From: Saccharopolyspora dendranthemae
GTDB lineage: Bacteria > Actinomycetota > Actinomycetes > Mycobacteriales > Pseudonocardiaceae
Length of the DNA stretch: 64,000 nt
NCBI RefSeq assembly: GCF_007829955.1
Contig: NZ_VIWX01000005.1
Coordinates: forward strand, 541,608-605,607
Reading direction: 5' to 3'
Part shown: positions 7,855-16,586 of the stretch, one piece after another
Numbering within the stretch: position 1 is the first letter of the stretch
Layout of the letters: every line of letters starts with the position of its first letter
Made by a program: the position numbers and the translations under genes
Notes under the pieces: model-generated
What the model was told of the DNA's origin: nothing
Seen by the model: only the letters and a program-made list of their open reading frames with translations
The model's database searches: none

Positions 7855-10800
7855 TCAGTTCTGGTCTGAGTCGAAGGACGGGATGTCCGTCCTGTCGTCG
7901 GAGCTCGGCATGTCGCCCGGCAGCTCCAGGCCCTTCGTGAGCGGGCCCGGCGACCAGAAACCGGAGTGGGTCTCGTCGTGCAGCCGCAGAGCGGCGGAGG
8001 CCGGCAAGGCCTCCGGGTTGTACGGATGCACCTGGTACAGCGAGCCCCAGTCCTTCTGCGGATCGTTGTTGAGGTACGTCGGCAGGAGGCGGGCGCTGGA
8101 GGAGACGTTCATCCAGCCGAACGTGCCGCCGGCGTCCGGCGAGGACCAGCCCTCACCGGTGCCGCGGACCTGCTCGCCGCCGCTCACCCGGAACTTCGGA
8201 ACCTCGGCGATGCCGTTGTAGAGCCCCGAGATCTCCAGGCACGGGTGCACCAGTCCCGCCGGCCACTCCACGAAGGCCGGGTCGTTGCCGACGAACTGCG
8301 TGAGCTGGGTCAGCTTCGGGACGCGCGGTGCCGACGCCGCCAGCCAGCCGGTCTGCCCCAGCGACTGGTCCACCAGCACCAGCCGCAGCTTCGTGGCGTC
8401 CTTCGCCTCGTCGCCGAGCATGTAGCGGTGCTCCCGCCAGCCCGGAGGCGGTCCTTGCTCCACCGGGGTGCGGTGGGTCACCTGGAAGCCCTGCGGGGTG
8501 TCCTTGCCCAGCTCGTAGTACACCTGGTTCGCGCCGGTCTCCGAGCCGGCGATGCTGATCGCGACCGGCAGCTTCCTGGACGCCGCTTCCTCCGGGATGT
8601 CGTACCAGGGGGTGCGCAGCTCGCCGGTGCCCTGCCCCTCCTCGTCGTAGCTGCCCCAGACCGGGGCGTCCGGACCGCCGAACTGGTTCGGCGGACGCCA
8701 GCTCGGCGCGTCCGGGGAGGACTCGTCGGTCGGCGGCACGCCCGGGTCGTTGAAGCCCACCTGCTTGGGCTGCAGGTACTGCTGGGCGCTCTCCTGGTTG
8801 GCCAGCCGCTGGGGTGGCAGCTTCAGGTCGGGCCGCTGGGCGGGGGCCGCGACCGTCGGTTGCTGCGGCGACGCCTTCAACACGCCCTCGCGCGGGTTCG
8901 TCTCCACCCCGACGGAGTCGGACAGACCGCAGCTCTGCTGGGTGAGCTGCTTGATGTTGTCCGTGCCCAGCGTGTAGCTCGGGCCCCGCTCGACGATGCC
9001 CTTGCCGAACGCGGCGAGCTCGCCGAGCACCAGCAGCGCGCACAGCACCGACAGCGGTGCGGTGGCCCAACGCAGCGCCAGGTTGCGCTTCTCCTTGCTG
9101 TCCCAGCTCTCGTCGACGACCGTCGGGTTGTTCTCGTCGATCCTCAGGTGCTCGACGACCGCGACGATGCCGGTGATCGCCGCCACCACGAGGATCATCG
9201 TGCTGACCTTGTAGCCCTTGATCGACGGCGGCTTGTCGAACCAGGGGATCCCCCAGCCGGAGACGTACCACCAGGCGTTCGGCCCGGTGACCGCGAAGGC
9301 CAGGATCACCAGCAGGCCCGTCACGAACGCCATCCGGTTGCGCCGGGAGCGCAGCACGGTCGTGCTCGTGGCCAGCGCGGTGAGGGCGGCGAGCGCGCCG
9401 CCGACCGCGGCGAAGATGCCGAAGTGGTGGGTGTGCTTGGTGGGCGTGAGCGCCAGCACCGCGAAGGACATCGCGGCCACCGCGAGCAGCCGTCGGCTCG
9501 GGCCGAGCGCCGCACCGCGGATCCGGCCCCGGCGCAGCAGGACCACACCGCAGGCCACGACGCACAGGATGACCAGCAGCACCGGGAATCGGCGGCTCAG
9601 CGAACCGTCGGCGCTCTCGCTGAACAGCAGCAGGTACCGGCTGAGCTCCTCGTACCAGCGGCCGTTGGGACCGAAGGTCGTCTTGAGCTCCATCGCGTCC
9701 ATCACCGACTGGTACGTCTGGTCGTAGAACACCAGCGTGAGGATCACGAACCCGGACAGCGAGATCGGTGCCAGCACGGGCAGCCAGCCGAACTGCTGAG
9801 CTCGTTTGCGCACCATGCGGAACAGCGGTTTGAAGCCTGCGATGTAGGGGAGCACCGCGATCAGCCCGTGCGGGTTGACCCCCACCGACAGCGCGGCGGC
9901 GACCAGGCCCAGCGCGGCGGGCGTCAGCCGCTCGGTGGCCACGGCCCGCTCGACGGCGCACAGCGCCAGCAGCGAGAACAGCACGACGACCGGTTCGGCG
10001 CGCAGTCCGTTGTTGTAGGGCAGCCAGAAGGCGAGGAACACGGCCGCGGCGGCCCAGCCCGCAGCGTTGCTGCGCCGGACCTGCTGGCCGAGCCTCGGCA
10101 GCACTTCGCGGGAGATCAGCAGCCAGCTGATGATGCCCATCAGCAGCGCGGGCAATCGAACCCACGGTGTCGCCGTGGAGACCCGGGCCCACAACGAGTA
10201 GACCTCGTAGAACCAGCCGAACGGCGATTCGGGGTTGGCGAACCAGCGGTAGTAGTTGCTGACGTACCCGGCGCTCTGCTCCGAGCGCACCATGCTCAGC
10301 ACGTAACCGTCATCGGAGGTCATCGCCCCGATCAGCCACCAGATCCCCAGGGCGGCGAACACCGAGATGTCGCGCAGGGTCGGCTTCCACCAGCGTCGCG
10401 GTGCCAGTCGTGGCGCGCGCCTGCCCGCCAGGGTGTCCAGGCGGCGCAGGCACATCACCGCACCGATGAACGAGGCCAGGGTGAGCGCGATGACCGTCGT
10501 CTTCAGCGGCGTCGCCCAGGAGCTGAACCGGTTGTCCACGCGGGCCTGGAAATCCAGTCCGCGCACGTCGTCGCGCTTGTCGTCCAACGAGGAGTAGATG
10601 CCGGTCACCTGCGGGCGCTGGTCGCCGGTCTGGTTGACCCAGCGCTCCTTGCCGAGGGTGGCGGTGGTGCCGTCAGCGTCGGCGCGCACCTTCATCGTGC
10701 AGTCGCCGGCGGGCAGCGGCGTGGTGCCGATCTGCTGGCCCTTGGAGTAGAGCAGTGCCTGCCCGTTGTCGACCTGCAGCGAGAGGCCGGTGAGCTGGCC

Positions 10801-11142
10801 GGAGTCGGAGTCCGGCGGGTTGGTGCTCAGCAGGGACGCCGGTCCCTCGGTTCTCGCGTCCAGGCTGCGCGCCGAGGCGCACGGGATCTTCGCGTCCAGC
10901 CACACCGGTTCGTAGGTCACCAGTGGGGCCGAAACCGATTGGGTTCCTTCCGCTGTCGGCCACCGCAACGTCCCCACCTTGTGGTTGACGGGGAGGAACG
11001 GAACCAGGAGCGCTAAGACGGTGCCCACCAGCCCGAGGAGCGAGGCGAGCAACCGCAACTTCTTCGCCGACTCTTGCTGCACGGGGGAGACCCTACGGCC
11101 GATGACAGGGTGTGTTCTGCCGCCCCCCGGACTATTTCGCAA
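7855..11142 (-). CDS. Arabinosyltransferase (EmbA/B/C family, GT53)
   Basis: A roughly 1075-1095-residue polytopic protein of the Emb family, which transfers arabinose from decaprenyl-phosphoryl-arabinose to cell-wall arabinan or lipoglycan outside the membrane. The first membrane helix begins LRLLASLLGLVGTVLALLVP, followed by a periplasmic jelly-roll-like segment, about a dozen further helices, and a large C-terminal carbohydrate-binding-like region. The GT-C acidic motif is SDDGYV near residue 275. Length fits Emb proteins. The TTG start at 11142 lacks a good ribosome site; GTG at 11082 (VQQESAKKLRLLASLL) is an equally likely start. It lies downstream of the polyprenyl-phosphate glycosyltransferase gene on the same strand. 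Only one emb copy is in this window. Confidence 0.9.
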   Translation of the reverse strand: MRNSPGGGRTHPVIGRRVSPVQQESAKKLRLLASLLGLVGTVLALLVPFLPVNHKVGTLRWPTAEGTQSVSAPLVTYEPVWLDAKIPCASARSLDARTEGPASLLSTNPPDSDSGQLTGLSLQVDNGQALLYSKGQQIGTTPLPAGDCTMKVRADADGTTATLGKERWVNQTGDQRPQVTGIYSSLDDKRDDVRGLDFQARVDNRFSSWATPLKTTVIALTLASFIGAVMCLRRLDTLAGRRAPRLAPRRWWKPTLRDISVFAALGIWWLIGAMTSDDGYVLSMVRSEQSAGYVSNYYRWFANPESPFGWFYEVYSLWARVSTATPWVRLPALLMGIISWLLISREVLPRLGQQVRRSNAAGWAAAAVFLAFWLPYNNGLRAEPVVVLFSLLALCAVERAVATERLTPAALGLVAAALSVGVNPHGLIAVLPYIAGFKPLFRMVRKRAQQFGWLPVLAPISLSGFVILTLVFYDQTYQSVMDAMELKTTFGPNGRWYEELSRYLLLFSESADGSLSRRFPVLLVILCVVACGVVLLRRGRIRGAALGPSRRLLAVAAMSFAVLALTPTKHTHHFGIFAAVGGALAALTALATSTTVLRSRRNRMAFVTGLLVILAFAVTGPNAWWYVSGWGIPWFDKPPSIKGYKVSTMILVVAAITGIVAVVEHLRIDENNPTVVDESWDSKEKRNLALRWATAPLSVLCALLVLGELAAFGKGIVERGPSYTLGTDNIKQLTQQSCGLSDSVGVETNPREGVLKASPQQPTVAAPAQRPDLKLPPQRLANQESAQQYLQPKQVGFNDPGVPPTDESSPDAPSWRPPNQFGGPDAPVWGSYDEEGQGTGELRTPWYDIPEEAASRKLPVAISIAGSETGANQVYYELGKDTPQGFQVTHRTPVEQGPPPGWREHRYMLGDEAKDATKLRLVLVDQSLGQTGWLAASAPRVPKLTQLTQFVGNDPAFVEWPAGLVHPCLEISGLYNGIAEVPKFRVSGGEQVRGTGEGWSSPDAGGTFGWMNVSSSARLLPTYLNNDPQKDWGSLYQVHPYNPEALPASAALRLHDETHSGFWSPGPLTKGLELPGDMPSSDDRTDIPSFDSDQN

Positions 11143-11214
11143 ATGCGTCAGGTAATGCGCAACGCCTTTGTCAGGAGTCCGTTACCTCGGTGTGTTCGAA
11201 AACGAAATATTTGG

Positions 11215-12186
11215 TCACGAAGCGTGTTGTTCGGAATTCCTCGTTCCGGACGTCGTGTCCGCTACCAGCACCGTCACATCGTGGTCGCGGCCGGTGCGGT
11301 GCAACACGAGTTCGGCCAAAAGACCCAACGAGATCATCTGAACCCCGAAGATCTCCAGCAGAATGCCGAGGGTCAGAAGTGGGCGGGTGCCGATGGACTC
11401 GTCGGTGAAAAGCCACACTCCGGTCAAGTAGAGCAACACCAGAGTTCCCAGGGTTCCCGCGATCATTCCCAGCCCGCCGAACAGGTGCGCAGGACGGCGT
11501 CCGTACCGGGTCAGCGCCATCACCGTCAGCAGGTCCAGCGCGCCGCGCGCGTAGCGCTCCAGCCCGTACTTCGACGTGCCGTGCTGCCGCGCCCGGTGGT
11601 TGACCGTCCGCTCCACCACGCGGTAGCCGAGCTGGTGCGCCAGCGCCGGGATGTAGCGGTGCAGCTCGCCGTACAGCGGGACCCGGCGGTAGACCTCGGT
11701 GCGCGCCGCCTTCAGCCCGCAGTTGTGGTCGGACAGCCGCAGCCCGGTGATCAGGCCGGTGAACCAGTTGAACACCTTCGACGGCAGGCGCTTGCCGAGC
11801 GGGTCCTTGCGCTCGGCCTTGTGCCCGCTGACCAGGTCGGCGCCGGAGTCCAGCTCGTCCAGCAGCCGGGGGATCTCGGCTGGATCGTCCTGCAGGTCCG
11901 CGTCGAGGGTGACCACGAGCTCGCCGCGCAGCTCTGCGACGCCGGAGGCCAGAGCGGCGGCCTTCCCGAAGTTGCGGCGAAGCCGGATGCCCCGGATCCG
12001 CGGGTCCATCGCCGCGTGCTCGGCGATGACCTGCCAGCTGTCGTCGGTGCTGCCGTCGTCGACGACCACCAGCTCCCAGTCGCGGTGCTGGCCGGTCATG
12101 GCCTCGCGGATCTCGGCGAAGAGCTTCGGCAGGCTGTCGCGCTCGTCCTTGGCGGGTGCGAGCAACGAGACTTCCGGGACACTCAT
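11215..12186 (-). CDS. Polyprenyl-phosphate glycosyltransferase (GT2, DPM1/GtrB-like)
   Basis: 323 residues. The N-terminal GT-A domain has VVVDDGSTDDSW and the metal/nucleotide motif LDADLQDDP near residue 95-103, and the segment GHKAERKDPLGKRLPSKVFN typical of DPM1/GtrB-like enzymes. Two C-terminal membrane helices follow (about 230-300), as in transferases that load a sugar from a nucleotide donor onto undecaprenyl or decaprenyl phosphate. The ATG at 12186 overlaps the upstream gene by four bases (ATGA), which supports translational coupling. With the arabinosyltransferase downstream and a polytopic membrane protein upstream it forms an envelope-glycan cluster. The donor sugar cannot be read from the sequence. 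Confidence 0.9.
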   Translation of the reverse strand: MSVPEVSLLAPAKDERDSLPKLFAEIREAMTGQHRDWELVVVDDGSTDDSWQVIAEHAAMDPRIRGIRLRRNFGKAAALASGVAELRGELVVTLDADLQDDPAEIPRLLDELDSGADLVSGHKAERKDPLGKRLPSKVFNWFTGLITGLRLSDHNCGLKAARTEVYRRVPLYGELHRYIPALAHQLGYRVVERTVNHRARQHGTSKYGLERYARGALDLLTVMALTRYGRRPAHLFGGLGMIAGTLGTLVLLYLTGVWLFTDESIGTRPLLTLGILLEIFGVQMISLGLLAELVLHRTGRDHDVTVLVADTTSGTRNSEQHAS

Positions 12187-13883
12187 TGCGCCACCTGCGG
12201 TTTCTCGGTGAGCGGCCGGATCCACCAGCCGTCGGGGAACTGGAAGGCCACGCGGAGCGGGCCGGGCTGGGCGGGCGCCACGGCCTGGAAGCCGAGGCCG
12301 CTCTCGATGCCCGGCGTCGCGGCCTCGGCGTCCGAGCGCGGGATGTCGACCACTCCGCCGCCGACGACCGTGCCGGTCTGGTCGAGCACGGCCACGCAGC
12401 GCGCGCGTTCGATGCCGGAGATCGCCCAGCCCTTGATCATCCGCGCGCCGCCCTGGACCTGGTCGGTCTCGGCGTTGAGCACGACGTCCCGTCCGTCCGG
12501 GCGGGGTTCGCGCAACGAGTCGACGCTGGGCGTGCGCCAGTGCGCGGTGCTGACCCGGTCGCCGATGGTGAGCCCGTCCGGGCAGCCCAGGGAGAATTCG
12601 GGGGAGAAGGGGTAGTGCCCGAGCGCCTGGAGTCGCGGCAGCAGCTGACCCGGCGACGGGAAGCGGGAGGTGAACGCGTCGGGGTGGCCGATCCGCGCGG
12701 CCACCGCGAGCAGTTGCTGGTTGGGTGCGTCGGCTCGCACGCTCTGCGCCATCGGCGCCCCGAGGGCGACGGTGGCCAGCACCGTGCCGCCCACCGCGGC
12801 CGTGCGGAACCGCGGCCAGCGGGCCCAGGCGACCACGATGACCAGCACCGCGATCCACAGCGCGGCGGTCATGCTGTTGTACCGGCTCTGCAGCCCGGCC
12901 GACTCGCCGAAGGCGGCGCGTGATCCGGAGATCATCACCGCGCAGCCCAGCGCGTACAGCGCGAGTCCCCACCAGGGAGCGGCGACCCGCCGCTCGGCGG
13001 TGGTCTGGTTCGCGTGCAGCACCAGCACGCCGAGCCCGGCCACCCCGGCCAGCAGCGCGACCGAGGGTTCGGTGCCGGTCCACACCATGCCGAGCATGCT
13101 CAGCCCGGCCAGCATCGCCTGCGCCGGATCGTCGGTCGGCGAGCTCCCGCCGCCGCCCTGCGGGCCGCGCAGCACCAGCCAGGTCGCGACCACCACGACC
13201 CCGACGATCATCGGTGTCGCGATCCACTTCCGGCGGTCCCCGCGCAGCCACGCCACGAGGGACAGAGCCGGCCACACGGCGAAGGAGGTGCCGTAGCTGA
13301 TGGACGCCAGCAGTCCGAGCACGACGGCTGTCACCCGGCGCTCCCGGTGCATCGCCAGCAGAGCGCCCAGCACCAGCAGCATCGCCAGGATCCAGGAGGC
13401 GCCGCTCATCGAGCGCACGTAGTTGTGGATGCCGTGCGGGTTGAACACCAGCGTCGAGGTCGCCGTGATCAGCCCCGCCCGCTGCCACGGGGTGAGGTGC
13501 TTCGGCAGCATCGCCAGCACCAGCAGGACGCACCCGGCGCCCATCGCCAGCACCGCGAGTCCCAGCGGCTGGTTGAGCCCGTGGCCGAGGCGTGCGCTGA
13601 GCCAGAACAGCAGGCTGGGCAGCACGAAGGGGTGCTCGTTGCGGAATCCGAGCAGCGCCTCCGGGCGCAGCGAACCGTCGGGCCCGGTGATGTCGAGGAG
13701 CACCCACCAGTAGTCGTAGAAGTGCATCTGCGGGTAGCGCAGGATCTCGCGGAGCATCATCAGCGGCGGGACGACGGCCGACAGCCCCAGCAACAGCGGA
13801 CCGAAGCGCCGAACCGGTCCGGGGACGGTCGGTGTCGTGGGTGGAACGGCCGCGCGGTCGGTTTCCGTGGCGATGTCAGTCAC
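12183..13883 (-). CDS. Polytopic membrane protein, probable GT-C-like glycosyltransferase
   Basis: About 566 residues starting at GTG 13883, with GGGGAA about ten bases upstream. Around ten hydrophobic helices follow a short cytosolic N-terminus. An early outside loop holds FYDYWWVLLDITGPDG and FRNEHPFV, acidic and aromatic residues in the place where GT-C enzymes carry their catalytic acid. The last 140 residues form a soluble extracytoplasmic domain. I do not recognise a named family. Its coupling by a four-base overlap to the polyprenyl-phosphate glycosyltransferase and its topology suggest that it uses the lipid-linked sugar made by that enzyme; this is inference. Confidence 0.75.
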   Translation of the reverse strand: MTDIATETDRAAVPPTTPTVPGPVRRFGPLLLGLSAVVPPLMMLREILRYPQMHFYDYWWVLLDITGPDGSLRPEALLGFRNEHPFVLPSLLFWLSARLGHGLNQPLGLAVLAMGAGCVLLVLAMLPKHLTPWQRAGLITATSTLVFNPHGIHNYVRSMSGASWILAMLLVLGALLAMHRERRVTAVVLGLLASISYGTSFAVWPALSLVAWLRGDRRKWIATPMIVGVVVVATWLVLRGPQGGGGSSPTDDPAQAMLAGLSMLGMVWTGTEPSVALLAGVAGLGVLVLHANQTTAERRVAAPWWGLALYALGCAVMISGSRAAFGESAGLQSRYNSMTAALWIAVLVIVVAWARWPRFRTAAVGGTVLATVALGAPMAQSVRADAPNQQLLAVAARIGHPDAFTSRFPSPGQLLPRLQALGHYPFSPEFSLGCPDGLTIGDRVSTAHWRTPSVDSLREPRPDGRDVVLNAETDQVQGGARMIKGWAISGIERARCVAVLDQTGTVVGGGVVDIPRSDAEAATPGIESGLGFQAVAPAQPGPLRVAFQFPDGWWIRPLTEKPQVAQ

Positions 13884-14108
13884 TGTGCGTTTCCCCAGAT
13901 CATCAAGAGCAGCCACCGACGGTAGCAAGGCCAGGTCACGCAGGTGGTCGAACGGGGTGATCTGGCAGGGAACCGCCATCGGCGCGGGGGCGGTTCGCCG
14001 GTGCGCGGCGAGCTCGCTTATGCTGTTCCGGCTCGCCCGTCAGCGCGTGGCCCGAGGGTCCGCACTGGTGGTACCGCCCCGGTCGACCGGGGACGGAAAC
14101 CTGGTCTG

Positions 14109-14114
14109 TATGAT
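14109..14114 (+). promoter_or_regulatory. Candidate -10 element for rplU-rpmA
   Basis: TATGAT preceded by TG-like context (CTGTATGAT) is the best sigma-70-type -10 match in the 440-bp gap before rplU. The -35 region is not clear (a GTCGACC lies about 20 bases upstream). If real it gives a leader of about 200 nt. Confidence 0.4.
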
Positions 14115-14323
14115 GGGCGAGAACTTCTCGCCGCCGGACGGGCGGAGAGATTAAACGCCTGTTTCGAGTGCGGTCGCTCGCGCGGTCCTCGCTGTTGAGA
14201 CAGGAACCCACCGAGACGCTGCACCGGCGGCGTGGTAGGAAGCCCCGGCTCTCGCGAGCCGTGGCGGACGTCCGCCGCACACTGGTGAATTAGCGAAACC
14301 GAGCAGCAGGAGACTTCCGACTC
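14115..14323 (+). other. Structured 5' leader of rplU
   Basis: Several hairpins can be drawn: GGCGAGA/TCTCGCC just after the -10 element, GGCTC/GAGCC at 14247-14260, and the 14-bp palindrome GGCGGACGTCCGCC at 14263-14276. The segment has no convincing reading frame. Leaders of ribosomal-protein operons often bind the encoded protein for feedback control; that this one does is inference. The rest of the gap (13884-14108) shows nothing I recognise. Confidence 0.4.
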
Positions 14324-14632
14324 ATGTACGCGATCGTCAAGACCGGCGGCAAGCAGTACAAGGTGGCTGTCGGGGACGTCGTCCAGGTCGAGAAGCTCGA
14401 AGGCGAGCTGGGCTCCGAGGTCGCGCTCCCGGCCGTTCTGGTCGTCGATGGCTCCGATGTCACGACCGACGCCGACGCGCTGACCAAGGTGTCGGTGACC
14501 GGCGAGCTGGTCGAGCAGACCAAGGGCCCCAAGATCCGCATCCACAAGTTCAAGAACAAGACCGGCTACCAGAAGCGCCAGGGTCACCGGCAGAAGCTGA
14601 CCCGGGTGAAGGTCACCGGCATCAACAAGTGA
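14324..14632 (+). CDS. rplU: 50S ribosomal protein L21
   Basis: 102 residues, the usual length. The sequence MYAIVKTGGKQYKVAVGD is the L21 signature start, and the C-terminal KFKNKTGYQKRQGHRQKLT is the conserved rRNA-binding end. ATG follows GCAGGAG ten bases upstream. It is a structural protein of the large subunit that binds 23S rRNA, and is followed 14 bases later by rpmA, as in nearly all bacteria. A long structured leader precedes it. Confidence 0.98.
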   Translation: MYAIVKTGGKQYKVAVGDVVQVEKLEGELGSEVALPAVLVVDGSDVTTDADALTKVSVTGELVEQTKGPKIRIHKFKNKTGYQKRQGHRQKLTRVKVTGINK

Positions 14633-14646
14633 GGACCTGAGTAGTC

Positions 14647-14904
14647 ATGGCACACAAGAAGGGCGCATCCAGCTCTCGGAACGGCCGCGACTCGAACCCC
14701 AAGTACCTCGGGGTGAAGCGCTACGGCGGCCAGGTCGTCAAGGCCGGTGAGATCCTGATCCGTCAGCGTGGGACCAAGTTCCACCCGGGTCTGAACGTCG
14801 GTCGTGGCAACGACGACACCCTGTTCGCGCTGTCCGGCGGTACCGTCGAGTTCGGGCGTTACCGCGGCCGCAAGGCCGTCAGCGTGCAGCCCGTCGAGGC
14901 CTGA
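14647..14904 (+). CDS. rpmA: 50S ribosomal protein L27
   Basis: 85 residues beginning MAHKKGASSSRNGRDSNPK, the conserved flexible N-terminal tail that reaches the peptidyl-transferase centre. GEILIRQRGTKFHPG is the L27 signature. No N-terminal cleavable extension (found in Firmicutes) is present. It is co-transcribed with rplU and ends before a hairpin terminator at 14937. Confidence 0.98.
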   Translation: MAHKKGASSSRNGRDSNPKYLGVKRYGGQVVKAGEILIRQRGTKFHPGLNVGRGNDDTLFALSGGTVEFGRYRGRKAVSVQPVEA

Positions 14905-14936
14905 TCCGGCTCTCGACGCAGGCCAGCAACTTCCCG

Positions 14937-14977
14937 GCGAGGGGCGGAACCGGCATGACCGGGCCGCCCCTCGCTTT
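14937..14977 (+). terminator. Hairpin terminator after rpmA
   Basis: GCGAGGGGCGG (14937-14947) pairs with CCGCCCCTCGC (14964-14974), 11 bp, followed by TTTG. It separates rplU-rpmA from obg. Confidence 0.75.
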
Positions 14978-15098
14978 GTGCTGTCATGGGTGACCTCGGT
15001 CGCGGCCGGGAAGCGCACCTGCCGCGCCGCTGTTGCAATCGAGACCAAGAGCTCCACCCGCCGGGCGTCCGCTCGGCTTGATCTTCCTGGAGGCATTC

Positions 15099-16586
15099 GT
15101 GTCGCGGTTCGTTGACCGCGTGACCATCAGCGTCGCCGCTGGCGACGGGGGAAATGGCTGCGCCTCGGTGCACAGGGAGAAGTTCAAGCCGCTGGGCGGA
15201 CCGGACGGCGGCAACGGCGGCAAGGGCGGCGACGTGAGCCTGGTGGTCGATCCGGGCGTGCACACCCTGCTCGACTTCCACTACCGGCCGAACGCGCGCG
15301 CGGTGAAGGGCCAGCCCGGCAAGGGCGGTCATCGCAACGGCGCGCAGGGCGATGACCTGGTGCTTCCGGTTCCCGACGGCACGGTCGTCCTGTCCCCGGA
15401 CGGGGAGGTGCTGGCTGATCTCGTCGGCCCCGGCACCACGTTCGTCGCCGCGGCCGGCGGTCGCGGCGGTCTGGGCAACGCCGCGCTGTCGTCCAAAGCC
15501 CGCAAGGCACCGGGCTTCGCGCTGCTCGGCGAGCCGGGTGACGAGTTCGAGCTGGTGCTGGAGCTCAAGTCGGTGGCCGATGTCGGCCTGCTCGGCTTCC
15601 CCTCGGCGGGCAAGTCCTCGCTGATCTCGGTGATCTCGGCCGCGAAGCCGAAGATCGCCGACTACCCGTTCACCACCCTGGTGCCCAACCTGGGCGTGGT
15701 CACCGCGGGCGAAACCGTGTTCACCGTCGCCGACGTCCCGGGCCTGATCCCGGGCGCGAGCCAGGGACGGGGCCTGGGACTGGACTTCCTGCGGCACATC
15801 GAGCGCTGCGCAGTGCTGGTCCACGTGGTCGACTGCGCGACGCTGGAACCCGGCCGCGACCCGCTCTCCGACATCGACGCGCTGGAGAACGAGCTCGCCG
15901 AGTACACCCCGGCGCTGGCCGAGGAGCAGGGTGGCGCCGATCTGGCGACGCGCCCGCGCGTGGTGGTCTTGAACAAGATCGACGTCCCCGAGGCGCGCGA
16001 GCTCGCCGACTTCGTGCGCGCCGAGGTGGAGGAGCGCGGCTGGCCGGTCTTCGAGATCTCCACGGCCTCCCGCGAGGGCCTGCGCGAGCTGAGCTTCGCG
16101 ATGGCGGCCGAGGTCGAGCGCTACCGCGCGACCCTGCCTGAGCCCGAGCCCGCACGCGTGGTCGTCCGACCGGTCGCGGTCGACGACGGTGGCTTCACCG
16201 TCGAGCCCGATCCGGAGGAGGAAGACGCCTTCATCGTGCGCGGTGAGAAGCCGGAGCGCTGGATCCGCCAGACCGACTTCAACAACAGCGAGGCGGTGGG
16301 CTTCCTCGCCGATCGCCTGGCGAAGCTGGGCGTCGAGGAGGCGCTGGGCAAGAAGGGCGCCGAGCCGGGCAGCCAGGTCACCATCGGCAACATGACCTTC
16401 GACTGGGAGCCGTCCACCCCGTCGGGGATGGCCAGCGTGCTCGGCCGACGCGGTCATGACCTGCGGCTGGAGTCCGACGACCGGATTTCGGCGCACGATC
16501 GCAAGGTCGCCAAGAAGGCGCGGCGGGGCACCTCGCTCGACGAGTTCGGTCGCTACGTCGGCGGCGAGGAGGAGGACGACGAGTGA
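15099..16586 (+). CDS. obgE: GTPase Obg/CgtA
   Basis: A 495-residue ribosome-associated GTPase involved in 50S assembly and growth control. Order: glycine-rich Obg fold (1-158, GGDGGNGGKGGDVSLVVD), G domain with P-loop GFPSAGKSS near 166-174, DVPG switch II and NKID motif, then the OCT domain near the C-terminus found in many Gram-positive Obg proteins. GTG at 15099 is chosen because GGAGG lies five bases upstream and the protein then begins SRFVDRVTISVAAGDGG, the family start. It overlaps proB by four bases. Confidence 0.97.
   Translation: MSRFVDRVTISVAAGDGGNGCASVHREKFKPLGGPDGGNGGKGGDVSLVVDPGVHTLLDFHYRPNARAVKGQPGKGGHRNGAQGDDLVLPVPDGTVVLSPDGEVLADLVGPGTTFVAAAGGRGGLGNAALSSKARKAPGFALLGEPGDEFELVLELKSVADVGLLGFPSAGKSSLISVISAAKPKIADYPFTTLVPNLGVVTAGETVFTVADVPGLIPGASQGRGLGLDFLRHIERCAVLVHVVDCATLEPGRDPLSDIDALENELAEYTPALAEEQGGADLATRPRVVVLNKIDVPEARELADFVRAEVEERGWPVFEISTASREGLRELSFAMAAEVERYRATLPEPEPARVVVRPVAVDDGGFTVEPDPEEEDAFIVRGEKPERWIRQTDFNNSEAVGFLADRLAKLGVEEALGKKGAEPGSQVTIGNMTFDWEPSTPSGMASVLGRRGHDLRLESDDRISAHDRKVAKKARRGTSLDEFGRYVGGEEEDDE

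Noticed and set aside
7966..11016. 1016-codon open frame on the plus strand opposite the arabinosyltransferase
   Set aside because: Low-complexity Arg/Gln/His-rich translation with no domain, complementary to a clear membrane-protein gene.
11215..13707. 830-codon minus-strand frame as one long protein
   Set aside because: Only its last 323 codons from ATG 12186 form a real glycosyltransferase; the earlier part is an out-of-frame reading of the upstream membrane-protein gene.
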